Shown: positions 1 through 9,831, counted from the stretch's first letter. The stretch: DNA of 64,000 nucleotides from Marinoscillum sp. 108 (GCF_902506655.1 NZ_LR734808.1:2232001-2296000); one strand, 5' to 3'. A program made the numbers and translations. Notes: generated by a model not told the origin, from the letters alone.

Positions 1-321
1 AGCATTTAAAATATATACGGTTGAACTCTCTCCTCTGGTAATAGTGAGTTGATTGGCAACAGAATAGTCATAAACGGTTGTTCCATCTGACTCTCCATTC
101 CAAAAAACATCAATACTCGCTACACGATCATTGTCGTCATAGTTAAATTGCCACGACTCAACTTCCTCTCCAGCACCTCCTGAATAATCAATAGAGATTG
201 TCTTAATTAATGATGGCTCAACAATGACAGGATCCCCTCCTTCGTCATCTTTACACGAACTCATAAATATTGTACTAGCTCCAAGTACAATAGCACTCAT
301 AAACATCAGATACTTTTTCAT
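1..321 (-). CDS. Partial lipoprotein of unknown function (3' end beyond window)
   Basis: The frame is open from an ATG at 321-319 to the window edge, giving the first 107 residues; the C-terminus lies outside. The N-terminus begins MKKYLMFMSAIVLGA and continues to a lipobox ending SSC at about residue 23, followed by an acidic KDDEGG linker typical of surface lipoproteins in Bacteroidota. The visible body is rich in short beta-like stretches with aromatic and Asp residues (WQFNYDDNDRV, TVYDYS), reminiscent of DUF4595-type secreted repeats, but this is a weak resemblance. It lies 84 bases after the sugar permease gene on the same strand, a wider gap than any inside the preceding operon, so membership of that operon is uncertain. 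Confidence 0.7.
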   Translation of the reverse strand, partial: MKKYLMFMSAIVLGASTIFMSSCKDDEGGDPVIVEPSLIKTISIDYSGGAGEEVESWQFNYDDNDRVASIDVFWNGESDGTTVYDYSVANQLTITRGESSTVYILNA

Positions 322-405
322 AATTTAATCGTTTAATCGGGTTAAAAATTATTTTAAATACACGCTACTTATTATCCATTTAAAGCTGATTCATCAATAC
401 TTATA

Positions 406-1410
406 TTAATTTCCTCCAGAAAGTATGATGAGCACAAGTCCGGAAATAAAGAGCAGGAACATTAAGAACAAAAGCATATTCACTGACCTGCCACCTCCTT
501 TAAATTCTTTCCATATAAATACTCCCCAAAGCGCCGCAACCATTGTAGCTCCTTGTCCGAGTCCATAGGATATTGCGGTACCTGCTTTACCGGCAGAAAG
601 AATACTTAAAATCATTCCAAGCCCCCAGATTAATCCACCGATTACACCTACCAGGTGTGTGGAGAAGCCCCCTTTAAAGTATTCCTTGTAGGTAACAGGC
701 TGTCCGACAAAGGGTCTTTTCATAATGATTGTATTGAAAAGGAAATTGCTGATGAAAATACCGATCGCAAAAATGAAGAAGGCAGTATAAGGCGTTGCCA
801 ATCCTGCCAATGGTGCTTCAAAACTATTGACATCCATAGCAGCAGCAACAAACCGATAGAAGAAAGACATGAGTACTCCTGCGATTAAGGCAAGCCAGAT
901 TCCCTTTGACGATGATTTTTTACCATCCTTTGTCATTTTTCCTGAAGCAATTCCATTCAAAATGATAGCAATCATGATCAATGCCACACCGATGAAAAGC
1001 ATAACAGGATCGCCTTTGGGTGCACTCACGTAATTCACTATCACCCCCAACACCAAGGCTATTCCGACACCCAGGGGAAATGCCACCGCCATGCCGGCTA
1101 TTGAAATGGATGCTGAAAGAAGAATATTGGAAGCATTGAAAATAACACCTCCTATAATTGCGCTCCAGATGGTGCTGCTACTCAGCTGTCCCAAGTCCTC
1201 AACAAATCCCCGACCTTGATCACCTGTGCTTCCCAATGTCAAACCAAAAAGAACGGATAGGATGAGGATTCCTATGACGTAATCCCAATAGAACAATTCA
1301 AAGCGCCAGGTCTTTGCCGCCAATTTCTGGGTATTGCCCCATGACCCCCAACACAGCATAGTGATGATGGTAAAGAACACTGCAATCGAGTAACTACTAA
1401 TAATGTACAT
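406..1410 (-). CDS. GRP/DMT-type sugar permease, probable ribose transporter (RusT-like)
   Basis: This 334-residue integral membrane protein has about ten hydrophobic segments and almost no soluble domain. It starts directly with a membrane segment containing CWGSWGNTQK, and later has GVALIMIAIILNG and AISYGLGQGATMVAALWGVFIWKEFKG, the pattern of GRP-type sugar permeases and the related ureide permeases in the DMT superfamily. It is the last gene of the nine-gene operon, 12 bases after the esterase gene. In the B. thetaiotaomicron rus locus the equivalent gene encodes the inner-membrane ribose permease. With a ribokinase at the other end of this operon, uptake of ribose or a small riboside is the best inference. 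Substrate is not shown by the sequence. Confidence 0.8.
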   Translation of the reverse strand: MYIISSYSIAVFFTIITMLCWGSWGNTQKLAAKTWRFELFYWDYVIGILILSVLFGLTLGSTGDQGRGFVEDLGQLSSSTIWSAIIGGVIFNASNILLSASISIAGMAVAFPLGVGIALVLGVIVNYVSAPKGDPVMLFIGVALIMIAIILNGIASGKMTKDGKKSSSKGIWLALIAGVLMSFFYRFVAAAMDVNSFEAPLAGLATPYTAFFIFAIGIFISNFLFNTIIMKRPFVGQPVTYKEYFKGGFSTHLVGVIGGLIWGLGMILSILSAGKAGTAISYGLGQGATMVAALWGVFIWKEFKGGGRSVNMLLFLMFLLFISGLVLIILSGGN

Positions 1411-1422
1411 AGGTCTATTTGG

Positions 1423-2973
1423 TTATCTGTGAATTTTTCTTTGAGTAAACCTTAATGCTTCAGAGAGCCCAACTAAATCATTGGCGTCCCTTCCTGTGCT
1501 CTCCCTGACACGATACTCGTGGTAGACGTCTTCCTCACGTAAAAAAACATGAGCACAGCCATTGGCTTGATAATTTGGATTATCCTCTGTTGTATTGATG
1601 AAATACCATGTTCGGTGAAGTGCTTTTTTATTCTTACTAAATGCTTCTTCCAGGGAGCTACAATCCAATGGCGCATCAAAAACAACACAGGATGTAAAGA
1701 CTTCCGGGTTAAGTGCATATTCCAGAGCTGTAGCTCCACCCTTGTTATAGCCTATCAGTGCCCGAAATCGATAGCCACTTCTTGCTCTGTAATTCCTTTC
1801 AATATCAGGTATGATTGTCTCAAGAAGCCCTGTCTCATCCTCATTGATAAAAGCTACTATCATTGGTGCCAAGTGGCCTGTCTCCATGTCATATTGGACT
1901 TTCTCAATAATGTCCTTCTTCTCTTGAGATTGGAAGTCACCAATAAAAAAAACCACCGGATACAAACGATTTGATATGCTGTAGTCATCAGGCAGTACAA
2001 TCTCATATTGTGTCTCCTTAATTATCCTTATATCAGCGTTCGTTGGAATAGTATCCTCTACCGCTCTTATATCACCTCTGTATTTCTTTCCATCGAAAGC
2101 ATCACTGATAAAGCGTAGGCCATTGGGCAATGCTTCCCGCCAATACGAAAATTCATGACCTCCGTCCCTAACTCTAAACTCATGTGGAAAATTGCGATCT
2201 CGAAGTAGAATATGCAACTCTTCATTGCTTCTGCAAAGCGTATATTCGTCATCACCATTATCAATGTAGAGTTTAAGGTCACTAAACTTTGTGAGGTTTG
2301 GCGCTTTGAAGATATGGAAGGGAGAATGTTGCTTATAGTAATCTGTGATGCGATTCTCTCCTGTTTCACTAACACCGCCAAAAAGTCTCCCCCATTGATC
2401 ATCCCATCCTGACGCGTCTTCTGTCATGTATTGTTGATCTGTGCGAACAGATATACTTAGCGGAACGCTAATAGTAAAAACCTCAGGATGTTTCAGCGGT
2501 AGGATGAGGGCACCGTACCCACCCATGGAGTAACCCATTGTTGCGCGATGATCCCTGTCTGGAATTGTTCTGTAGGTATTATCAATAAAAGGAATAAGCT
2601 CATCGATAAACATATCCTCGTACAGGAATGTACCCGCATAGTCATTCACATAATAATTTCGGAACCCTTGCGGCATCACATAAATCATCGGCTGAATATC
2701 TCCCTGCTTCACGGCTCCATCTGTATACTGATTGACACGACCGTATTCTAACCATGAAGACTCATCATCTCCCAAACCATGAAGTAAATAGACAACAGGA
2801 TATGATTTTTTGGTAGCGTGGTACTCCTCTGGAAGAATGATCGAATACTTGACGGCTTGTCCCAATATCTCGCTTTCGATCGAGAGCCCTTCGATAATTC
2901 GCAAGTTCTCCTGTGCAAAACCTATGGAAAAGTTTAGCAAAAGAACGATCAATATTGAATGCATCTTTTTCAT
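1423..2973 (-). CDS. Secreted esterase with a degenerate second esterase half (copy B)
   Basis: A 516-residue protein with a signal peptide (MKKMHSILIVLLLNFSIGFAQ). Residues about 25-300 form an alpha/beta-hydrolase of the putative esterase (EstD/Fes, PF00756-like) type: oxyanion region YLLHGLGDDESSW, nucleophile S149 in GYSMGG, an acid-region GDDE, and H273 in GGHEFSYW. Residues about 315-516 look like a second copy of the same fold, but the nucleophile position is N410 (GYNKGG) and the HEYRVR segment is not followed by the GGH motif. So the first half should be active and the second inactive, perhaps for binding. It begins one base after the stop of the paralogous gene upstream. The substrate is unknown; an acyl ester on a ribose-containing compound would fit the operon (inference). 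Confidence 0.82.
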   Translation of the reverse strand: MKKMHSILIVLLLNFSIGFAQENLRIIEGLSIESEILGQAVKYSIILPEEYHATKKSYPVVYLLHGLGDDESSWLEYGRVNQYTDGAVKQGDIQPMIYVMPQGFRNYYVNDYAGTFLYEDMFIDELIPFIDNTYRTIPDRDHRATMGYSMGGYGALILPLKHPEVFTISVPLSISVRTDQQYMTEDASGWDDQWGRLFGGVSETGENRITDYYKQHSPFHIFKAPNLTKFSDLKLYIDNGDDEYTLCRSNEELHILLRDRNFPHEFRVRDGGHEFSYWREALPNGLRFISDAFDGKKYRGDIRAVEDTIPTNADIRIIKETQYEIVLPDDYSISNRLYPVVFFIGDFQSQEKKDIIEKVQYDMETGHLAPMIVAFINEDETGLLETIIPDIERNYRARSGYRFRALIGYNKGGATALEYALNPEVFTSCVVFDAPLDCSSLEEAFSKNKKALHRTWYFINTTEDNPNYQANGCAHVFLREEDVYHEYRVRESTGRDANDLVGLSEALRFTQRKIHR

Positions 2974-2974
2974 A

Positions 2975-4579
2975 CTAATTCTTCAAACTGTTCCTCAACG
3001 AAGGAAAGGATTCACTTAAACCATTTAGAAACGACTGGAAGGACTCCGCTCCTTGCCTCACCCGATATTCATACCCAATATCTGTCTCTCTTATTTTCAC
3101 ATAGAAATGATGATAGCCTCTGTAGCTATCGCCATCATCCGAAATGTCCAGATAATAAAAAATGTCCGTCTGAGGATCAACGCCTTCTTCCTGTAGTTGG
3201 GCGTCAAATAAAAAGCATGAGCCAAATAGACTTGAGTTTTCTGCAGCAAGATTTGCGGCATGCAATCCCCCTAAAGCGTTTCCTAAAATGACCCGGCTGG
3301 CCCTATCTGTGAGTGCACGATATTGAGTATCTACATATGAGATGATCTCCGCTATGCGATCACTTTCAAGGCTTTCAGAAACCGGAACCTCAACCACCAT
3401 AGAATTTTTCAACGTGCCGGCTGTCATGCCATTTCGCAAAAGAGAAAAGATCTCCGTAACGTTCGATTCCCGCTGACCTTCTTCGTAATCGTGAATCACA
3501 TACACAACCGGGTAGTCCACAGTACTTGTCGTATAGTCCACGGGCTTCAATATATTGATCTCAACACCGGAGATTTCTACTGATTCAAAATCGCTGCTCG
3601 TGATACGCTCACCTATTGTGACAGGCTCAGGATTAGAAGGGTGCGGAATCCCCTGAACAGAATTGCTGATGAATTTTAGTGCCTCAGGATAGGATTTTTT
3701 CCAATAGTCGAATGAATGACCACCGCTACGTACCCTATACTCGTGGGGTATTTGATTGTCACGCATCAGGGCATGCAAGGCGTCATTTGTAATAGTCAAT
3801 GTCTCCTCATCATCACCACAGTCTATTAGAAATTTCAATCCGGCAAACTGATCCTTATTGGAAGACGAAAAAAAATGAAAGGGACTATGCTGCTTAAAAT
3901 AGTCGGTAAGCCTTGCCTCACCGCTCGCACCTTTTCCACCAAAAATAGTCCCCCATTGATAATCAAATACACCCTGTGGCTCGCTGATGTACTGTTCGTC
4001 TGTCCGAAATGACATACTTAATGGAACACCGACCGTGAAAATATCCGGATTCAATGCTGGAAGAATCAATGCTCCATAGCCACCCATCGAATAGCCCATT
4101 ACCGCTCTTGCTGTCTTATCCTGCTTTGTTCTGAACAGGCTATCGATTGTTGGCACCAACTCAGTGGTGATCATATCCATGTATGGATAGCTACCTGTGT
4201 ATCTGTTTACATAATAGGTATTATACCCAATTGGCATCACATAGATCATAGGGACTATTTGATCATTGTAGAGATCTGAATAGTACTTGATACTGCCACT
4301 GGTGTACCATGCTTTCTCATTATCTCCAAAGCCATGCAATAGGTAGACAACAGGATATTCGTCAGTGGATTCATTGTAATCCTCAGGAAGCAGCACTGCA
4401 TAATTAATGTCTACCTTAAAAATCTGGCTTGACATTTTTTGATTTTCAAGTAGTCTGGAAAACGGAATAGGCTCATCCACCATGATCGGTTCACCTTTGC
4501 AGCCGAAAAGGCTCAGCATCAAGATGAGTACCAATAGCATGAATGGCAGACTTGCGCTATATCGTTCCATTCTAGTCAT
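2975..4579 (-). CDS. Secreted esterase lipoprotein with a degenerate second half (copy A)
   Basis: A 534-residue paralogue of the next gene with the same architecture. The N-terminus is a lipoprotein signal (LILMLSLFGC, Cys at about 27), so it is probably membrane anchored while copy B is likely soluble. The first half carries YLLHGFGDNEKAW, nucleophile S164 in GYSMGG, CGDDEETL and H288 in GGHSFDYW, a full catalytic set for a PF00756-type esterase. The second half (about 335-534) keeps the fold pattern but has A435 in GNALGG in place of the nucleophile, and RQGAESF where GGHSF would be. Its start overlaps the preceding glycohydrolase gene by 8 bases, which supports translational coupling. The two genes probably arose by tandem duplication of an already two-domain ancestor. 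Confidence 0.82.
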   Translation of the reverse strand: MTRMERYSASLPFMLLVLILMLSLFGCKGEPIMVDEPIPFSRLLENQKMSSQIFKVDINYAVLLPEDYNESTDEYPVVYLLHGFGDNEKAWYTSGSIKYYSDLYNDQIVPMIYVMPIGYNTYYVNRYTGSYPYMDMITTELVPTIDSLFRTKQDKTARAVMGYSMGGYGALILPALNPDIFTVGVPLSMSFRTDEQYISEPQGVFDYQWGTIFGGKGASGEARLTDYFKQHSPFHFFSSSNKDQFAGLKFLIDCGDDEETLTITNDALHALMRDNQIPHEYRVRSGGHSFDYWKKSYPEALKFISNSVQGIPHPSNPEPVTIGERITSSDFESVEISGVEINILKPVDYTTSTVDYPVVYVIHDYEEGQRESNVTEIFSLLRNGMTAGTLKNSMVVEVPVSESLESDRIAEIISYVDTQYRALTDRASRVILGNALGGLHAANLAAENSSLFGSCFLFDAQLQEEGVDPQTDIFYYLDISDDGDSYRGYHHFYVKIRETDIGYEYRVRQGAESFQSFLNGLSESFPSLRNSLKN

Positions 4580-6158
4580 TCAATGCCACTTTTTTAGAGT
4601 TGAATGGTTTCGCCGGAGCATCTGCATAGATCACAATTGATTTCATGTATATGCTATAATCAGCATCCTTATTGACCCAGACTATCTCAACATGATGGGG
4701 GCCGTTTTCTAATAGATACTTATGGTAGATGTCGTACTTTCTCACAATGTAGTCGTAAGGCATTTTGACCTGATCCACTTTCTCTCCATCTATGTAGATA
4801 TCCAATAGCGCAACATAATCGCTGGAAGATCGAGCACAGAGGCTATTCACATTCCCAAGAACCACTATTCCGTTTCCGGTGAAATCGATATTGATATTTT
4901 TATCGGTGAAATGTTGACGCAGGTACCTCTCTTCACTCGGGTACATACCTTCAAATGATTGTTCTAATGGCACAGTCTCAGGCTGCTGAACTTTTATAAA
5001 AACACTGTCATCATCGACCTTGCCTTCGTTTTCTTCCACCAATTGAAGCGTGTGCTTGAAGGTTAAATCATACACCTCATTCAGTGTGATCTCCATATAT
5101 GGGAATTTCAAATCTTCCACCTCCTCCAATGCCGGTTTCCAATAGTCTGGAATGTTTTTATACCCCATCATCACTCCCAATATTCCTGCCGCTGTAGCAG
5201 GGTTGCAATCAGAATCCTGACCACACCGGGTAGAAATGTCCATTGTTTCAAAAAAATCCTTCTGTCCATACAGCAATCCAATCACCACATATGCAGCATT
5301 CAATCGCGCATCAATGTTGAAGGAATTGTATACCCCCTCTGGGCAACCCTTATCGGATGAATGATACTTTTCAACTTCAAACCAGGTCTCTTTCCAATCA
5401 TTTGGATATTGCTTGTGCCATTTGATTACATCAGCGATTGTTTTATAAAACATACTTTGTGAAGGAATGGTCTTAAGTGCTTCAGAAACGACAAAATCAA
5501 GATCATCAGAAGTGTATGCCAACGTGTACATGGCCGAGATAAACACCCCCCCATACCAACCATCACCATAATTCATGATATGCCCGATACGGTCACAAAA
5601 ATCAGATGCAGTATTGGTCATACCCGGAGCCATCATTCCGGCAAAATCTGCTTCTATTTGAAAATCAATATCATCGGCATGCGGGTTGTTCATCCAATGG
5701 CCAGAGGCCGGAGGCATGATGCCGTTCAAGATATTGTATCGAGCCGCCTGATTGGCGTGCCAAAGCTTGTAGTCCTCATTGGCAAACTCCACTGCGAATG
5801 AATCTGTGGGGGCATTGAGACCAACTTTCTCAAGGATATTAACAAAAGTCAAATCAAGGTATACGTCATCATATAATCCGGGATCCAATTCATAAGTTTC
5901 TTTGATATAGTGATCATGCCAAACTATGTTTTGATAGTCCTGAATCATGGTGCCCTTAAATCGAAATTCTGTAGGTCCGCCAAATGTCACTCCTATCGTT
6001 TGCCCGGCCCAACCGCCACGGATCTTGTCCTTTAAGTCCACTTTTGAAATGGCATATTCCTGAGAATAAAGTCCTTGATTATCATTTTGCTCCTTGCAGG
6101 CATTGATTGAAACAAGCAAAATCGCTACTAAACAGATATAGGATAAATTCACTCTCAT
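4572..6158 (-). CDS. ADP-ribosylglycohydrolase family lipoprotein (third copy)
   Basis: A 528-residue secreted lipoprotein (LVAILLVSINAC lipobox) with an ADP-ribosylglycohydrolase (ADPRGH, PF03747) core at about 40-370 and a beta-rich C-terminal region at about 400-520. Family signs are GGWAGQTIGVTFGGP near the start, the acidic YDDVYLD segment, the aromatic MAPGMTNTASDFCDR helix, and the late metal motif D315-S-D317-C318 in CGQDSDCNPATAAG. In characterised ADPRGH proteins this motif reads DxDT/S and the Thr/Ser helps bind Mg; here it is Cys. The family cleaves N- or O-glycosidic bonds to ribose, and RusGH of the B. thetaiotaomicron ribose locus belongs to it. It overlaps the gene before by 4 bases and is closely similar to it. 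Confidence 0.85.
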   Translation of the reverse strand: MRVNLSYICLVAILLVSINACKEQNDNQGLYSQEYAISKVDLKDKIRGGWAGQTIGVTFGGPTEFRFKGTMIQDYQNIVWHDHYIKETYELDPGLYDDVYLDLTFVNILEKVGLNAPTDSFAVEFANEDYKLWHANQAARYNILNGIMPPASGHWMNNPHADDIDFQIEADFAGMMAPGMTNTASDFCDRIGHIMNYGDGWYGGVFISAMYTLAYTSDDLDFVVSEALKTIPSQSMFYKTIADVIKWHKQYPNDWKETWFEVEKYHSSDKGCPEGVYNSFNIDARLNAAYVVIGLLYGQKDFFETMDISTRCGQDSDCNPATAAGILGVMMGYKNIPDYWKPALEEVEDLKFPYMEITLNEVYDLTFKHTLQLVEENEGKVDDDSVFIKVQQPETVPLEQSFEGMYPSEERYLRQHFTDKNINIDFTGNGIVVLGNVNSLCARSSSDYVALLDIYIDGEKVDQVKMPYDYIVRKYDIYHKYLLENGPHHVEIVWVNKDADYSIYMKSIVIYADAPAKPFNSKKVALND

Positions 6159-7813
6159 TGTATCGGTAGGTTACTTGATGGTTCGTTTTCTGAAAAGACA
6201 ATCAAATCATTAATCCTATATTCATACTTAGGATCATGATTCACCCATTTCAGTTTAAGGGTATGCTTACCTTCTGTCAATTGATATTTCCAAGCTGGCT
6301 CCAATCTGCGGGCAGAATTCATCATAGGGAGCTTCACTGTTTGATCCAGCTCACCATCTATGTACACTTCCATAATGGCAACATATGGATCATCTGGCTC
6401 GGCCAATCCAAATGACTCTGACCCGTAGGTTCTTTTAGAAACACGATCTATATATGCCACATCCACCTTAGATCGTTTGGCCATATTCCCATATAGTAAA
6501 TATCCATTACCAGTAAATTCGAAATTGATCTCATCCGTAAATGATTCGTCAATCTTATTGCGCTCGATGGGATAAGTGTTTTCGAAATTCTGTTCGAATG
6601 CCACCGGAATCGGTTTGGCCAGAGGTATTTTGACTTCACTTCCATCAATGGATCCTCCCGCCTTTTCAATCATTCCCAGAGCGTGCTTCATACTCCATCC
6701 GTAAGCCCTGTTGAGTGAAACTGTGGTGTTTTCAAAATCATCCATTTCGATTTCCTGAAGTGGCTTTAACCAAAAGTCCGGAATACGATCATAGCCAAGC
6801 ATCACACCCAATACGCCACCGACAGTTGCTGGATTGCAATCCGCATCTTGCCCACATCTGGCAGCAATATCTATTGACTTTGAAAAGTCACCATCTCCAT
6901 ACAGCATACCAATTGCCACGTATGCTGAATTAATCTTTGCTTCAATATTAAACCCTAAGAAGACTCCCTTTGGACAGCCGGTATCATGGTTCCATTTCTT
7001 TTGAACTTCAAACCATGTTTGCTTCCAATCATTCGGGAATTCTTTCTTCCATTTTATCACATCACTGATGCATTCATAAAATTCGGTCCCTTCAGGAATC
7101 ACCTTGATGGCATTCTCAACGATATAAGTGGGTTCATCTGAGATAAATGCAAGTGAGTACAAAGCGGAAACAAATACTCCTCCATACCAGCCATCTCCAC
7201 TGTTCATCACATGACCTACCCGATCCGCGATTTTTGTTGCTTCGTTGACCATACCCGGTGCCATCAAGCCGATGAAATCTGCTTCGATCTGAAAGTCTAT
7301 ATCGTCTGCATGAGGATTGTTTTTCCAATGACCTGAAGCAGGTGGCATGATGCCGTTCAGGATATTATAACGAGACGCCTGATTGGCATGAGCCAGGTGG
7401 TAGGCAGTATTGGACCAATGCCTGGCAATAGAATCTGCGGAAGCATCAAGACCATGAGTCTCAAATGCCTGTACAAAATTGAGATCGGTATAGATATCAT
7501 CGAAAAGTCCTGGTTTCTTATCCCACCAGTATTTCACATAGTGTTCATTCCAGGGAATGTTTTGAGCATCATGAATCATAGAACCATTGTATTTGAACTC
7601 TACAGGTGCACCATATACCACACCAATGGTCTGGCCTGCCCAACCACCTTTGATCTTGTTCTGTAGGTCATCTTTCGAAATGCTAAAATCACTCTCAGCC
7701 AGAACACCTTCCGACTTCACATCTGCTGGTGCAGTAGTGCTACCACAACCTAACAACACAAGTGCGGTGACCAGAGAAAATACTTTACTTATTGGATTCA
7801 ATATATAGTTCAT
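6155..7813 (-). CDS. ADP-ribosylglycohydrolase family lipoprotein (second copy)
   Basis: A 552-residue lipoprotein (TALVLLGC lipobox) with the same layout as its downstream neighbour. The core shows GGWAGQTIGVVYGAP, the FDDIYTD acidic segment, NILNGIMPPASGHW, the GSGDGWYGGVF-like loop (NSGDGWYGGVF), and D323-A-D325-C326 in CGQDADCNPATVGG. The usual DxDT/S metal motif therefore carries Cys in the last position, as in the next gene. The C-terminal 150 residues form a separate beta-rich region with GNGYLLYGN and a terminal jelly-roll-like stretch (GKHTLKLKWVNHDP), resembling carbohydrate-binding modules. It is preceded by 11 bases after the first glycohydrolase gene. Probable role: release of ribose from ribosides at the cell surface; exact substrate unknown. 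Confidence 0.85.
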   Translation of the reverse strand: MNYILNPISKVFSLVTALVLLGCGSTTAPADVKSEGVLAESDFSISKDDLQNKIKGGWAGQTIGVVYGAPVEFKYNGSMIHDAQNIPWNEHYVKYWWDKKPGLFDDIYTDLNFVQAFETHGLDASADSIARHWSNTAYHLAHANQASRYNILNGIMPPASGHWKNNPHADDIDFQIEADFIGLMAPGMVNEATKIADRVGHVMNSGDGWYGGVFVSALYSLAFISDEPTYIVENAIKVIPEGTEFYECISDVIKWKKEFPNDWKQTWFEVQKKWNHDTGCPKGVFLGFNIEAKINSAYVAIGMLYGDGDFSKSIDIAARCGQDADCNPATVGGVLGVMLGYDRIPDFWLKPLQEIEMDDFENTTVSLNRAYGWSMKHALGMIEKAGGSIDGSEVKIPLAKPIPVAFEQNFENTYPIERNKIDESFTDEINFEFTGNGYLLYGNMAKRSKVDVAYIDRVSKRTYGSESFGLAEPDDPYVAIMEVYIDGELDQTVKLPMMNSARRLEPAWKYQLTEGKHTLKLKWVNHDPKYEYRINDLIVFSENEPSSNLPIQ

Positions 7814-7824
7814 GCTACTGTTTT

Positions 7825-9831
7825 TTATTTTGATTTATAAACACCCAATTCGGCAATGGACGTAAAGCCCGATACATTTTTGGTGTACTTGTTCCAATGA
7901 TCCTGAATCATGGCATCACCAATGATCCGGACTGATTTAGTTTTTACTGGTTTGAAGGTGATGACATATTCCGCGAAATGGGGCTGGAAGAAGACAATAT
8001 CCGTATCCGGTAAACCCGGCTGAATGCTCGTCCGCTCTGCGCTTACCCACTTTCCCTCTTCATTCTTGTATTGGACATTCAGGGAGGTAAACCACCCACC
8101 AAACTCTTCCATTCCGCCAGTATTAAATACCAGCATATCTATCTCTTGATCTTCTTCCCACTCATATCCATAATAATCCACTTTGGGGATTTTTGCTTTG
8201 GCAGCCAAACTATAGAAAACTGATCCTGCACCATTCAATTTCCCATCGCGAATAATTTCCGGAGTATCAGAATACATTGAATTACCGAATGTTGTCCAAC
8301 ACGAGTCAAGGACGTCTCTATTCAATGTGTTCACATTTGCTAGTACCGATTTAGCTGAGTTCGCCAGGTTTTCATTGCGGACCAGGAGTTCAAAATCCTT
8401 CTTTAAATATTTCTTTCCATTATCCAATTGGATGGTGATCTTATATTTCCCGGGTATCTCAGGCACTCCTGTGAGTCGCCCTTTTTCGAAAGATGTACCC
8501 TTGGGCAAATCACCCTGGACCAATGTCCAGTTGTAATTTTTATTTGCCTCACTATAAAAGGTGAAGTCCACTGCTTTATTGACCTCTAAAACTGCAGCAG
8601 GGCCTATATAGAACTCCAGTGGCACATCAAAAGTGGCTTTGGTGTTAATAATCACTTTCTCCTGCCCTGCTTCTCCTGTCACCTTCCCACCTTTACCTTT
8701 CACCAGGTTTAAGGTCATAGCCAACATCCTGTCTATTTGATCTTCAATACTTGCATCTGGCAATTCATGACGCGTTATATTAATATAGGTGTCATTAAAA
8801 GGCTTTACCCAACCCTCTATTGGTAGGTATAGGTTTTCGGGAAGCGCATCAAAACCGTATACTATTCCTAAAAGACCGGCAACAGTTGCGGCCTGATTGT
8901 CCGCATCAAAACCCATGGCACAAGAGAGGTCAAGGGTTCGTTGAAAATCACCCTCTCCGTACAACATTGCTAATATTCCACATGCTCCATTGAGGTTTGC
9001 ATTCCAAATGGTTTTGGTGAGGTCAGGTTCATTCACATAATACTTTTCTGCCATCTCCTTCCAGGCATCTTGCCACTTGTTGGGGTACTTTTTGTGCAAT
9101 GCAATCATATCACGAATGGTTTGTGCATAGCGACCATCAGCAGGGAGCTCTTTTAACCCTATGTCTATCAGCTTGCGAATATCCTTTTCGAAAAAAGCCG
9201 CTGCGTACATTGCTCCGTAGTGAACTGTTGGCTCGGCACCCCAGTCATCACTAGTGATACGAGCAGCCCAATCAGATTTCTGCGCAGCATACTGCACCAT
9301 CCCCGGAGCGGTATATGCCCATATTTCATTGATTAGCTGAGGGTCAATTTGAAACCAGTGCGGATTGATATTCTTGTCCCCTGTGAATGGTGGGGTGTAA
9401 CCGAAATGCATTAGACCTAAGGCAGCACGATTGGCGAGCCAAACTCTGTCGCGAATATGGTACATCCAGGCTTCACGCATTTGCTCATACGTAGGTTCAT
9501 ACCCATACTTTTCCATATTGAGCAGATACATGTACTCTACATCGGTATCATCATCTGAAAAAGCTCCTTCGTATTTTCTAAGCTTGTCCAGGTTTTTGGT
9601 GTACCCATATGGCCATTTACCTTCGTCACCAGGTGCGCTCACGTACTTGTTTTCATGTGGAAGACCATAGATATTACCAATCATCTGACCTACCCAAGCT
9701 CCTGCTATCTTATTCCTCAGCTCTTTCACTGAAATACTTTTGGAGCCGCTTTGAGCTTCCGAAGTTTTCGCTGAAAACAGCAATGAGGTTGAAATCGCGA
9801 TTACTAATATTAAATTTCTATTCATCATCAA
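7825..9831 (-). CDS. Multidomain ADP-ribosylglycohydrolase family protein (first copy)
   Basis: The longest of the three, 668 residues. A signal peptide ending near KTSEAQS is followed by an ADPRGH core at about 35-360, with GAWVGQMIGNIYGLP, the acidic FSDDDTDVEY segment that best matches the family's first metal motif, and D309-A-D311-N312 in GFDADNQAATVAG (family consensus DxDT/S). Next comes an Ig-like putative-Ig (He_PIG type) module at about 410-490 (LPKGTSFEKGRLTGVPEIPGKY), and a C-terminal region with a galactose-binding-like look (VRIIGDAMIQDHWNKYT). It overlaps the SusD gene by 4 bases. It is more distant from the other two copies than they are from each other, so its substrate may differ. 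No lipobox Cys was seen, so it may be periplasmic or secreted. Confidence 0.85.
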   Translation of the reverse strand: MMMNRNLILVIAISTSLLFSAKTSEAQSGSKSISVKELRNKIAGAWVGQMIGNIYGLPHENKYVSAPGDEGKWPYGYTKNLDKLRKYEGAFSDDDTDVEYMYLLNMEKYGYEPTYEQMREAWMYHIRDRVWLANRAALGLMHFGYTPPFTGDKNINPHWFQIDPQLINEIWAYTAPGMVQYAAQKSDWAARITSDDWGAEPTVHYGAMYAAAFFEKDIRKLIDIGLKELPADGRYAQTIRDMIALHKKYPNKWQDAWKEMAEKYYVNEPDLTKTIWNANLNGACGILAMLYGEGDFQRTLDLSCAMGFDADNQAATVAGLLGIVYGFDALPENLYLPIEGWVKPFNDTYINITRHELPDASIEDQIDRMLAMTLNLVKGKGGKVTGEAGQEKVIINTKATFDVPLEFYIGPAAVLEVNKAVDFTFYSEANKNYNWTLVQGDLPKGTSFEKGRLTGVPEIPGKYKITIQLDNGKKYLKKDFELLVRNENLANSAKSVLANVNTLNRDVLDSCWTTFGNSMYSDTPEIIRDGKLNGAGSVFYSLAAKAKIPKVDYYGYEWEEDQEIDMLVFNTGGMEEFGGWFTSLNVQYKNEEGKWVSAERTSIQPGLPDTDIVFFQPHFAEYVITFKPVKTKSVRIIGDAMIQDHWNKYTKNVSGFTSIAELGVYKSK

